A stretch of 64,000 nucleotides of DNA from Bacillus sp. V2I10 (lineage in GTDB: Bacteria; Bacillota; Bacilli; Bacillales; Bacillaceae), in assembly GCF_030817055.1 (NCBI RefSeq), contig NZ_JAUSYV010000001.1, forward strand, positions 4,612,001 to 4,676,000. Reading direction: 5' to 3'. Shown here one piece after another: positions 42,568 through 50,576 of the stretch. Position numbers and translations under genes: made by a program. Under the pieces are notes generated by a model. That model did not search any database, was not told where the DNA came from, and saw only the letters and a program-made list of their open reading frames with translations. How positions within the stretch are numbered: position 1 is the first letter of the stretch; the number at the start of each line of letters is the position of its first letter.

Positions 42568-43851
42568 ATGGATGCTTTAGTGTTAATGGACAATTTGTGG
42601 GTAATTTTTGCAGGAATATTGGTTCTGCTTATGCAAGGCGGTTTCATTTTACTAGAAGCGGGTTCTACCCGAATGAAAAATGCAGGCCACATTGCCGGCA
42701 AAACAATTTTTACAATCGGAATTGCATCTCTTGTCTTCTGGGCAGTCGGCTATGGATTTATTTATGGGGATGGCAATAAATTCATCGGTCTATCTAGTTT
42801 CTTTTATGGAGATGCAGCACCTGCGCAGGACGGATTAACAACTTCGGTTGATTTCTTTTTCCAGCTGACATTCGCAGCAATTGCTTTGACAATTGCCTTC
42901 GGAGGCTTTGCAGAGCGTGCTAAATTATCAGCTTACGTAATCTTCGCAGTTCTATTTTCAGCTCTAGTTTATCCTGTTGTCGCACACTGGATTTGGGGAG
43001 CAGGCTGGCTGAAGGATTTAGGCAAACAGGACTTTGCAGGCTCTACTGTTGTTCATTTAACTGGCGCAATGGCAGCTCTTGCAGCTACAATTGTCCTTAA
43101 ACCAAGGCTTGGAAAATACGGGAAAGACGGAACAATGAATCAATTATCCGGTCACAATCAAGTGTATACAGCATTAGGAGTTCTGATCCTTTGGGTTGGA
43201 TGGTTTGGTTTTAACGCAGGAAGCACATTCGGCGTGTCAGACGGATTTTTTGGCTATGTAGCATTAAACACCCAGCTTGCCGCTGCTGCAGGTGCAGTTG
43301 CTGCAATGATTGTCGTTCGAATGATGACAGGAAAAGCGGATATTCCAACAACCTTGAATGGCGCACTTGCAGGTCTTGTAGCTATTACAGCGTCCTGTGC
43401 ATTTGTTGCTCCTTGGGCAGCTGTTGTAATTGGATTAATCGGCGGGGTCATTGTCTATTTCAGCATGAAGCTATTTGATAAAGCTAAAATTGATGATCCG
43501 ATTTTCGCCCTGTCTGTTCATGGTGCTGCCGGAATCTGGGGAACTTTGTCTACCGGCTTCTTTGCAACTCCGGAACTTGCAGAACGAAACGGCGGTTTAG
43601 CAGGATTATTCTACGGCGGAGGCTTCACTCAGCTTGGTGTTCAAGCGATTGGAATCGTATCATGCGCTGCTTACGCGTTTGTCATCTCCTACGTCATTTT
43701 AAAAGTGATGAAACAAGTTATGGGCACTATCCGCGTAACAGAAGAAGAAGAAATGATCGGACTTGATATCAGTGAACATGGCAGCTACGGCTATCCTGAA
43801 TCATTTGCAGCTGTTGAAGAAAGCAATTCAGGTAAAAAAACTACAGCTTGA
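42568..43851 (+). CDS. amt: Ammonium transporter (Amt/NrgA)
   Basis: 427 residues, eleven predicted helices, outward N-terminus. Channel motifs include LLMQGGFILLEAGSTRMKN near 18, GGFAERAKLSAY near 112, the phenylalanine gate FFFQLTFAA near 92 and the pore histidines in VVHLTGAMAAL and LSVHGAAGIWGT. Forms a trimer in this family. No PII gene (nrgB/glnK) follows, unlike the usual pair; a copy of the dispersed repeat follows instead. The ATG follows AAGGAG. The TnrA/GlnR box upstream indicates nitrogen control. Confidence 0.95.
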   Translation: MDALVLMDNLWVIFAGILVLLMQGGFILLEAGSTRMKNAGHIAGKTIFTIGIASLVFWAVGYGFIYGDGNKFIGLSSFFYGDAAPAQDGLTTSVDFFFQLTFAAIALTIAFGGFAERAKLSAYVIFAVLFSALVYPVVAHWIWGAGWLKDLGKQDFAGSTVVHLTGAMAALAATIVLKPRLGKYGKDGTMNQLSGHNQVYTALGVLILWVGWFGFNAGSTFGVSDGFFGYVALNTQLAAAAGAVAAMIVVRMMTGKADIPTTLNGALAGLVAITASCAFVAPWAAVVIGLIGGVIVYFSMKLFDKAKIDDPIFALSVHGAAGIWGTLSTGFFATPELAERNGGLAGLFYGGGFTQLGVQAIGIVSCAAYAFVISYVILKVMKQVMGTIRVTEEEEMIGLDISEHGSYGYPESFAAVEESNSGKKTTA

Positions 43852-44035
43852 AAGAAAAGCGGAACCGACTGGTCAGGCCCGACAGACAGATAAGAATTCC
43901 CCCGAAAAGTCCGGTTTTGACTTTCCTGAGGGAATTTGTTCTGGTCGAGGGACTAGGAGTTGGAGCTGGACACCACGAAAAAGCGGAACCGCCTGATTAG
44001 CACAGACAGATAAGGATCATTATATTTTTAATTGC
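43852..44035 (+). repeat. Dispersed palindromic repeat, copy 6, with truncated copy 7
   Basis: Copy 6 spans about 43855-43973: GAAAAGCGGAACCGACTGGT, GACAGACAGATAAG, AAAAGTCCGG, TTCTGGTCGAGGGACTAGG, ending GTTGGAGCTGGACACC. A truncated copy starts at 43977 (AAAAAGCGGAACCGCCTGATT) and stops after CAGACAGATAAGGATC. It fills the gap where a PII gene is often found. The remaining DNA to 44150 is AT-rich and unremarkable. Confidence 0.8.
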
Positions 44036-44152
44036 TGCGGGGATCATTTTATCCGCTCCTGCGACAGGACGAAAGATCTTGCGGCCAATGGTTACATTAT
44101 GCGGCATATATATTGAGAGGCATTTACAAAAAGATATTGAACAGCTCTTATA

Positions 44153-44184
44153 AAGAAAACCACTTCCTTTGAAGTGGTTTTTCT
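44153..44184 (-). terminator. metQ terminator
   Basis: AAAACCACTTC/GAAGTGGTTTT stem with a three-base loop, with T-rich flanks on both sides. Confidence 0.9.
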
Positions 44185-44186
44185 CT

Positions 44187-45005
44187 TTATTTCTTCTGTT
44201 CCATCCAATCAGGTTTTCCGAATCCTTGAAAGTTTTTATCAATTGCTTTTTCAAATCCTGCAGATTCGACTACTTCTTTAATATCCTTCGCGAGCTCTGA
44301 ATCTGCATCTTTCGTATTCATCACTACACGATTGCGATGCACATCATTCATATCCTCAAGCTGGACTGCATCTGCAAGATTCATTTTCGCGGCTAAAGCG
44401 AAATTGCCCGGTACTGCAGACAAGTCTGTGTCTTCCACCGCTCTTGGCAATTGGGCAGCTTCTACAGGTACGAAGGTTAATTTTTTAGGATTTTCGGTTA
44501 CATCTTTTTCAGATACTTGGATAGGACTCACAGCTTCATTCAGCTCAACTAATCCTCCATCTTTCAAAATTTGAAGCGCACGCGCTGCGTTCGTTGGATC
44601 ATTCGGAATGGCGACAGTCGCGCCCTCTTTCACTTCACTGAGTGATTTGACTTTGTCAGAATAGATCCCCATTGGAGCAGTAGGGACAGTAATCACTTCA
44701 GATAAATCCAATTTGCTTTGTTTTGCGAAGGTTTCCATATAGATTTTATGCTGAAACAGATTGGCATCAAGCTCATCATTGCCGAGCGCCTGATTTGGCT
44801 GAATGTAATCATTAAATTGGACAACTTCAACCTTATATCCTTTTTCCTCAAGTCCCGGTTTGATTGCCAGTTCAACCATATCCGTATAAGGACCTGCCGA
44901 TGCTCCAATTTTGATGCTTTTCTTTTCTCCATTTGATCCTTCTGCTCCGCATGCAGATAATACTCCCATTACAAGTACAATAAGTGCTAAAACTGTTTTT
45001 TTCAT
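44187..45005 (-). CDS. metQ: D-methionine-binding lipoprotein MetQ
   Basis: Substrate-binding protein of the methionine ABC importer (NlpA family), 272 residues. Lipoprotein signal residues 1-19 (LIVLVMGVLSAC). Family motifs KIGASAGPYTDM near 32, QFNDYIQPNQALGNDELDAN near 63, DANLFQHKIYME, and VPGNFALAA near 198. The ATG follows AGGAGGAG. It is preceded by an S-box riboswitch and followed by a terminator, so it stands alone: no metN or metP is next to it, unlike the usual metNPQ operon. It presumably serves a transporter encoded elsewhere. Confidence 0.93.
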   Translation of the reverse strand: MKKTVLALIVLVMGVLSACGAEGSNGEKKSIKIGASAGPYTDMVELAIKPGLEEKGYKVEVVQFNDYIQPNQALGNDELDANLFQHKIYMETFAKQSKLDLSEVITVPTAPMGIYSDKVKSLSEVKEGATVAIPNDPTNAARALQILKDGGLVELNEAVSPIQVSEKDVTENPKKLTFVPVEAAQLPRAVEDTDLSAVPGNFALAAKMNLADAVQLEDMNDVHRNRVVMNTKDADSELAKDIKEVVESAGFEKAIDKNFQGFGKPDWMEQKK

Positions 45006-45030
45006 TTGTTCTCCTCCTTTTTTTACACAA

Positions 45031-45178
45031 AAAATTCCCCTTTCATTCAGAAAGAGGAATCGTATGTATGACGACTTATCTTCCAGAATGAATAATCATT
45101 CTGCAGGATTTAGCACCGTTCCATTTAAGGAGGTTGCCGGACTTCGCAGGGCCTGTTCCCTCAGTCTCTCTTGATAAG
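45031..45178 (-). ncRNA. SAM (S-box) riboswitch upstream of metQ
   Basis: On the minus strand P1 is CTTATC (45178-45173 as GATAAG complement) pairing with GATAAG (complement of 45080-45075). The core ACTGAGGGAACAGGCCC, then CGGCAACC, then AACGGTGCTAAATCC is intact. It is followed by the terminator GATTCCTCTTTC/GAAAGGGGAAT and TTTTTT (45060-45031). Regulation by SAM-induced termination is expected. This is the second S-box in the window. Confidence 0.95.
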
Positions 45179-45205
45179 CAAGCTATTAAATTCGAATACC
45201 TGTAT

Positions 45206-45232
45206 ATTATACTCACAGCTTCATTCTGTCAA
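45206..45232 (-). promoter_or_regulatory. metQ promoter
   Basis: On the minus strand, TTGACA (45232-45227) and TATAAT (45211-45206) with a 15-base spacer, or TAATAT with a 17-base spacer. The start point would lie about 20 bases before the riboswitch. Confidence 0.65.
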
Positions 45233-45639
45233 TCATTATTTTAGAATAATCAAAAAAGTGAGATATAGACAGAGAAGGATTTATTAATAAAGAAGCTGGT
45301 TTAGCCGTGCACTTATTTGATTCTGCTGAAAAACTCAGTATTTAGTGATTTCTCATTTCATTAAGCTAACATGCCCTTTTATTAGCCGCACTTTTTGCCA
45401 GACAAAAACAGCTCTCTTGCTGACGGTGTTAAGTCTGCGAACAAACTTCAAGCTTCATCCATTTTATAGAGATCTTCTTACTAGTTAAGAGAGTCCAGCT
45501 ATGCTTCTGTGCGCTCAGCGAAATTTATGCGAGCTCCACCTGTTTTTCTGCGCCCTCACCCACTCTATTTCTGCTCGTTCAGCCAATAACCTCCTTAATT
45601 CGTGCTGCAAAAAACCTCCCTATGCTGCCCAGTCAAATC
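45233..45639. other. Intergenic gap metQ-asnO, with short degenerate repeats
   Basis: No gene is supported. Between 45505 and 45591 about four degenerate units of 21-23 bp share a CTGCGCNCTCAGCC-like core (TTCTGTGCGCTCAGCG, TATGCGAGCTCCACC, CTGCGCCCTCACCC, CTGCTCGTTCAGCC). The rest is AT-rich and unremarkable. Confidence 0.5.
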
Positions 45640-45665
45640 AAAAAGCCAGCTTACTTCAGCTGACT
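45640..45665 (-). terminator. asnO terminator
   Basis: On the minus strand AGTCAGCT pairs with AGCTGGCT (one G-U), followed by TTTTT, just after the stop codon. Confidence 0.82.
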
Positions 45666-45667
45666 CT

Positions 45668-47518
45668 TTAAGATTCCTCAATATTGATTCTGTACTTTTC
45701 AAACCAGACATGAATCTGTGCAAGGTGGGCGAGCAGCTGTGGACCTGTCATCAGCTGTCCGTACCAAGGCGCCTGAAAAGCATTGCCTTCTGACTCAATA
45801 ATATCGTTCAGCGCTTTTTTATCAAAAAAGACGTGAAGGGCAGAATCCTGGTTTTTCGTCAATGACTGAAGCCAAATTTTGACGGCTTTTGTATAGTGAG
45901 GATTATGTGTTTTTGGATACGGGCTTTTTTTACGGTAAAGGACTTCATCCGGAAGCACTCCTTCTAATGCTTTGCGGAGAATGCCTTTTTCCCGGTTCCC
46001 GTGCATTTTCATATCCCACGGTATGTTCCAAACATATTCTACGAGGCGATGGTCCGCAAACGGAACACGGACTTCGAGACTCGCTCCCATGCTCATGCGG
46101 TCTTTCCGGTCGAGCAAGGTCGTCATGAACCAAAGAATATTGAGATAAAACAGCTGCCTGCGTTTAGATTCTGTTTCAGACTCACCATCAAGAAGAGGTG
46201 TCTCTTTCAATGTTTCCTGGTATCTTGTTTTCACGTACTCTTTTAAATTCAGCTTGCTTTGCCAATCTGTACGAAGCAGATTCATCCTTGCATCCGTTGA
46301 TCTCATCCACGGAAATGCGTCTTCGGATAAATCCTGCGGCCGGTGAAACCACGGATATCCGCCGAATATTTCATCTGCACATTCCCCTGATAGTCCTACG
46401 ACAAAATCTTTTTTTATTTCTTTGCAGAACCATAGAAGAGAAGAATCAATATCCGCCATACCAGGAAGATCTCTGACTTCAACGGCTTCCGTTAAGTAAT
46501 CAGCAAGCTGCTGCTGTGTGATGATTGACCGGTGGTGAACCGTTTGAAAAGCATCCGTCATTTTATCAATCCACGGAGCGTCTGAGTTTGGCTGAAATTC
46601 ATTTGCTTTAAAAAACTTATCATTATCTTCGTAATCAATGGAAAACGTGTGAAGGGGACCCTTGCCTTCTCTTTCAAACGCTTTTGCAGCAATTGCGGTG
46701 ATCGCACTAGAATCAAGACCTCCAGAAAGAAAAGTGCACACTGGAACATCCGAGACTAGCTGGCGTGTCACTGCATCATTGACTAAAAATCCAACGCGGC
46801 TGACTGTTTCATCAAAAGAATCAAGATGATTTCTGCTTTGCACGTTCCAATATCTCCAAACCTTCAGTCCTTCTTTTGAAAACGTCATTGCATGAGCAGG
46901 ACGGAGCTCCTTTACTCCTTTAAAAACGCCTACTCCAGGCGTTCTGGAAGGTCCAAGTCCAAATATCTCACTTAATCCTTCCCTGTCAAGAACGGCCTTT
47001 TGATCAGGATGTGAAAGAATCGCCTTCAGTTCTGAGCCAAATATAAGAGATGCCTTCTGCTCAGAATAAAAAAGCGGCTTTACCCCTAATCGATCTCTTG
47101 CAATGAAGAGTTTTTCATTACCTGAGTCCCAGACCGCAAAGGCAAAAATACCATTTAAATGATGTACACATTCTTCTTTCCACTCCATGTACGCTGAAAG
47201 CAGAACTTCTGTGTCGGAATGGCCTGCAAATGTATACCCGCGCTTTAGTAATTCCTGGCGGATATCTTCTGTATTATAAAGCTCGCCATTGTAGCAAATT
47301 GTAAATGTATTTTCTCCTTTTTTGCGGGACATCGGCTGTCTTCCTCCTGCAGGATCAACAACTACAAGACGTTTATGGCCAAAAAGAATGTGCTGCTCTC
47401 CCCACACATTCGTATCATCTGGTCCCCTCTTTGATAAGCATTCTGACATATTTGTTATGACATTTTCATGCTGCTGCAGATCTTTCTGGTAATGAACCCA
47501 GCCTGTTATTCCACACAT
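45668..47518 (-). CDS. asnO: Glutamine-hydrolysing asparagine synthetase AsnO
   Basis: 616 residues. The N-terminal class II glutaminase domain uses Cys2 as nucleophile (MCGITGWVHY), with RGPDD near 32 and YNGELYN near 75. The C-terminal synthetase domain has the pyrophosphate loop FLSGGLDSSA near 265 and VGLSGECADEIFGGYPWF near 375. B. subtilis AsnO (YisO) is the sporulation-linked paralogue of AsnB/AsnH; the length and yis gene order favour it. It is divergent from yisN. Confidence 0.92.
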   Translation of the reverse strand: MCGITGWVHYQKDLQQHENVITNMSECLSKRGPDDTNVWGEQHILFGHKRLVVVDPAGGRQPMSRKKGENTFTICYNGELYNTEDIRQELLKRGYTFAGHSDTEVLLSAYMEWKEECVHHLNGIFAFAVWDSGNEKLFIARDRLGVKPLFYSEQKASLIFGSELKAILSHPDQKAVLDREGLSEIFGLGPSRTPGVGVFKGVKELRPAHAMTFSKEGLKVWRYWNVQSRNHLDSFDETVSRVGFLVNDAVTRQLVSDVPVCTFLSGGLDSSAITAIAAKAFEREGKGPLHTFSIDYEDNDKFFKANEFQPNSDAPWIDKMTDAFQTVHHRSIITQQQLADYLTEAVEVRDLPGMADIDSSLLWFCKEIKKDFVVGLSGECADEIFGGYPWFHRPQDLSEDAFPWMRSTDARMNLLRTDWQSKLNLKEYVKTRYQETLKETPLLDGESETESKRRQLFYLNILWFMTTLLDRKDRMSMGASLEVRVPFADHRLVEYVWNIPWDMKMHGNREKGILRKALEGVLPDEVLYRKKSPYPKTHNPHYTKAVKIWLQSLTKNQDSALHVFFDKKALNDIIESEGNAFQAPWYGQLMTGPQLLAHLAQIHVWFEKYRINIEES

Positions 47519-47781
47519 CTGCCTATCATCTCCCCCATTTGAACAGCCTGAGTTTTACTCAGACAGTAAAAGATGTACCTATCCTATGCTTAACTTATGA
47601 AGAGTTGATTTGTCCGTATCACGTTTTTATTTGTATAGGGGTGTTTTTGGCAAGATTAGCCCGAATGTCTGTGAATAATCGATCAAAATTGCCTTGCCTT
47701 AAAAAAGGTGTTTTGAATAAATTTCCCTCTAAATGGAAAAAACGAACGATAAAGAATCTATTTTAAGGGAGGTTCATTTGG

Positions 47782-48348
47782 GTGCTTTCTAAACAAAAAC
47801 ATCGCCTGCTTGAGCGGCAGGAACGTGCTCACGTCACAGGTTCAATTGAAATTGGCGAAGATCAGGAATTATTATTTTATGATGATGTGCATGAAGAAGT
47901 ATCCATTCTGCAATTTAAACCGGATGAATCATTGGAGATATTGCTGAATGACAGCTGGTATACGGGCAACTATTTAAAAGATGGACAGCTTTCTATTCCG
48001 ATGGGCATACATCAATTGAAAACAAATGATACGCTGCGCATTCAAAAAAAGGTGCCTTTCGCATTAGAATATATGCTGAAGGAATCCAGTGATGATTCTT
48101 TTCTTGCTTTTACAGCTAAGCTGAATGCATTGTCATTCTCTATCCATGATTGTATATACAGCTATAATCATATGGTATTTCAGGACGGGAAAACGGATAA
48201 AAAAGGGGTTTCTTTCTTTCAATTTGACAACGAAGAGGCCATTTGCGGAGTACAGCATCACTTTTCAAGGGGCAGCAAGAATGAAGATCGTTTCGAATTT
48301 ACAACTTGCACGGGAAAAAGAGCGCTTTTAACACAGATGGAGCAATAG
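47782..48348 (+). CDS. yisN: DUF2777-type protein YisN
   Basis: 188-residue cytoplasmic protein with no recognised catalytic motif. It begins MLSKQKHRLLERQERAHVTG and contains beta-rich stretches (SIEIGEDQELLFYDDVHEEV; LEILLNDSWYTGNYLKDGQL) and a central histidine/tyrosine segment HDCIYSYNHMVF. GTG start after GGGAGG. Named YisN by its position beside asnO, as in B. subtilis; function unknown. The 263-bp gap before it shows no other gene. Confidence 0.8.
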   Translation: MLSKQKHRLLERQERAHVTGSIEIGEDQELLFYDDVHEEVSILQFKPDESLEILLNDSWYTGNYLKDGQLSIPMGIHQLKTNDTLRIQKKVPFALEYMLKESSDDSFLAFTAKLNALSFSIHDCIYSYNHMVFQDGKTDKKGVSFFQFDNEEAICGVQHHFSRGSKNEDRFEFTTCTGKRALLTQMEQ

Positions 48349-48410
48349 CCGCGGAATACGGTTTGCTTTTTTTTCATCTTTGCTTATCCGAAAACAAATT
48401 CAAGCTATAA

Positions 48411-48441
48411 AAAGAACCTCTGCACCCGGCAGAGGTTCTTT
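48411..48441. terminator. Bidirectional terminator between yisN and yisL
   Basis: AAAGAACCTCTGC/GCAGAGGTTCTTT perfect 13-base stem with a five-base loop, with T-rich tails on both strands. Confidence 0.92.
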
Positions 48442-48445
48442 CCCA

Positions 48446-48805
48446 TTAAAATAATCTTAAACCGATTGGCAAACGCAATCCCAGCAGAATCACGACAATC
48501 AGAACGATCACAAACTGAATCCAGAAAACGCGAGTCGGCTTTCTCTTTTTAGCTCGGACAAGGATCATTTCCATCATCCCAATAACGTAGATGCCAAGAA
48601 TTGCTTTTCCGATATATTCGCCGCTGATAACTGCCAAACTGAGTAAAAGCTGCAGGCCTGAAGCGATGATCAATAAATAGAAAAGTCTTAAAGTCATGTG
48701 CACAATTTTGAAAGGTTTTTCTTTTCCCGACTTAAAGAGGGAGTTCGCGACAAAAAATAGAATAAGTGCGACAACCCATGTCGTAATATGTAAGTGTGTA
48801 GTCAT
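48446..48805 (-). CDS. yisL: YisL-family membrane protein (DUF1516)
   Basis: About 119 residues with four predicted helices (around 5-22, 35-55, 60-78, 92-115), all typical of the DUF1516/YisL family: MTTHLHITTWVVALILFF at the start and FWIQFVIVLIVVILLGLRLP at the end. I choose the ATG at 48805, eight bases after GAGGAGG; the frame extends 11 codons further but without a ribosome site. Function is unknown. It is divergent from rocD. Confidence 0.88.
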   Translation of the reverse strand: MTTHLHITTWVVALILFFVANSLFKSGKEKPFKIVHMTLRLFYLLIIASGLQLLLSLAVISGEYIGKAILGIYVIGMMEMILVRAKKRKPTRVFWIQFVIVLIVVILLGLRLPIGLRLF

Positions 48806-48872
48806 TGGTAAATCCTCCTCTTTTTCATAACTTCCCATCCATATAGTATCATGAATGCCTATAAAAAATGAA

Positions 48873-48887
48873 ATGTAAGCGCATTGA
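48873..48887 (+). promoter_or_regulatory. Weak cre-like site upstream of rocD
   Basis: ATGTAAGCGCATTGA fits the WTGNAANCGNWNNCW form at 14 of 15 positions but the strict 14-mer less well. It is 100 bp before the rocD start. Confidence 0.35.
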
Positions 48888-48986
48888 CTTGTCTATTGTT
48901 TTCTTAAAAAAGGTAGGATATTGTAGTACGTGAGGGAATGCTAGATTTATGTATTTTCAGACTTAATCGTATTCGGAGGAGATATT

Positions 48987-50177
48987 GTGTCAAAATCAGT
49001 ACAAATCATCGACCTGACTGAAAAATATGGAGCAAAAAATTATCATCCGCTGCCAATCGTTATTTCAAAGGCAGAAGGAGTTTGGGTAGAAGATCCTGAA
49101 GGCAACAAATATATGGATATGCTCAGCGCCTATTCTGCTGTAAACCAAGGGCACCGCCATCCAAAAATTATTGCTGCTCTAAAGGAGCAGGCAGATAAAA
49201 TCACTTTAACATCAAGAGCCTTCCACAATGATCAGCTTGGTCCATGGTATGAAAAGGTTTCTAATCTTACAGGAAAAGAAATGGTTCTTCCAATGAACAC
49301 AGGCGCAGAGGCAGTCGAAACAGCCGTTAAAACTGTTCGCCGCTGGGCTTACGATGTAAAGGGTGTTCCGTCAGATCAAGCAGAGATTATTGTATGCGAG
49401 GAGAATTTCCACGGACGTACAATGACAGCGGTATCAATGAGCTCAAGCGAAGAATACAAACGAGGCTTCGGCCCTATGCTGCCTGGCATTAAAGTGATTC
49501 CATTCGGTAATTTGGAAGCGCTCAGAGAGGCAATTACGCCAAATACAGCCGCTTTCATCTTTGAACCGATTCAGGGCGAAGCAGGCATTCACATTCCTGA
49601 AGAAGGCTTCCTGAAGGCTGCATATGACATCTGTAAAGAAAACAGCGTCCTTTATGTGGCAGACGAAATCCAGGCAGGACTTGGCCGCTCGGGAAAATTA
49701 TTTGCCTGTGACTGGGAAGATGTAAAACCGGATATGTACATTCTTGGAAAAGCACTCGGCGGAGGTGTTTTCCCGATTTCATGTGTAGCCGCTAATAAAG
49801 ATGTACTAGGCGTTTTTGAGCCAGGTTCACATGGTTCAACATTCGGCGGGAATCCGCTGGCATGTGCTGTTTCCATTGCAGCCTTGGATGTGCTTGTTGA
49901 TGAAAAACTTTCTAAGCGCTCTTTGGAGCTTGGAAGCTACATGCAGGACCGCCTGCGCGAAATCGAAAATCCGATTATTAAAGAAGTACGGGGCAAAGGC
50001 TTATTCATCGGCTTAGAACTGACTGAATCAGCACGCCCGTACTGCGAAAAGCTTAAAGAAGAAGGACTTCTCTGCAAAGAAACGCATGAAACAGTGATCC
50101 GCTTTGCACCGCCGCTTGTCATCTCAAAAGAAGATCTTGACTGGGCGATTGAAAAAGTGAAAAAGGTTCTCGCATAA
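48987..50177 (+). CDS. rocD: Ornithine aminotransferase RocD
   Basis: PLP enzyme converting ornithine and 2-oxoglutarate to glutamate semialdehyde and glutamate in arginine breakdown. 396 residues. It begins VQIIDLTEKYGAKNYHPLPI, typical of ornithine transaminases, with NTGAEAVETAVK near 104, the PLP-Asp in YVADEIQAG near 222, and Lys255 in ILGKALGGG. GTG start after GGAGGAG. Set between yisL and yisK, where B. subtilis has no rocD. No RocR/SigL -24/-12 site is visible, so its control may differ. Confidence 0.93.
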   Translation: MSKSVQIIDLTEKYGAKNYHPLPIVISKAEGVWVEDPEGNKYMDMLSAYSAVNQGHRHPKIIAALKEQADKITLTSRAFHNDQLGPWYEKVSNLTGKEMVLPMNTGAEAVETAVKTVRRWAYDVKGVPSDQAEIIVCEENFHGRTMTAVSMSSSEEYKRGFGPMLPGIKVIPFGNLEALREAITPNTAAFIFEPIQGEAGIHIPEEGFLKAAYDICKENSVLYVADEIQAGLGRSGKLFACDWEDVKPDMYILGKALGGGVFPISCVAANKDVLGVFEPGSHGSTFGGNPLACAVSIAALDVLVDEKLSKRSLELGSYMQDRLREIENPIIKEVRGKGLFIGLELTESARPYCEKLKEEGLLCKETHETVIRFAPPLVISKEDLDWAIEKVKKVLA

Positions 50178-50186
50178 TAGTTCTTT

Positions 50187-50225
50187 AAACCGTGTTAATC
50201 CTCCTTGGATTAACACGGTTTTTGT
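50187..50225 (+). terminator. rocD terminator
   Basis: AAACCGTGTTAATCC/GGATTAACACGGTTT perfect 15-base stem with a five-base loop and a T run. Confidence 0.93.
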
Positions 50226-50539
50226 TTAAGGAGCAAAGTTAAAAAATAAAATGCTCTATTAATCTTTTAAAACAATTTCTCAAATAAGGAATAAACGATG
50301 CAGTCTGCGGACTAGGAGCTACCTTCACTCGCCTGTTTTAATGAATAAGCCAAAGACAGTCTCTCACGCTCTGTTTGCTTTCACTGTCAATTCAGGAATT
50401 AAAAAAAATAGGAAGTTTTACCCTGCTGGTGACAGTCCTTTTCAATAGCAGCCAATAACTTCTGCCGCTTCTCAGGAATACCTTCGTCTCTTGCTTTCAG
50501 ATTCCATTCAAATCCCGCACATACTGCTAATTCCCCCTA
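50226..50539. other. Intergenic gap rocD-yisK, nothing recognised
   Basis: About 310 bp of AT-rich sequence with no open frame that has a ribosome site and no strong hairpin beyond the flanking terminators. Confidence 0.6.
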
Positions 50540-50573
50540 TTAAAAACACACCAGCAATTCCACTGGCGTGTTT
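50540..50573 (-). terminator. yisK terminator
   Basis: On the minus strand AAACACGCCAG pairs with CTGGTGTGTTT (one G-U), followed by TTAAT. Confidence 0.85.
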
Positions 50574-50576
50574 CAT

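Noticed and set aside
45031..45178. T-box leader upstream of metQ
   Set aside because: The conserved core is that of an S-box; no T-box AGGGTGGNACCGCG sequence is present.
47539..47766. 75-codon frame between asnO and yisN
   Set aside because: No ribosome site before its ATG, no recognisable protein character, and it covers the likely divergent promoter region.
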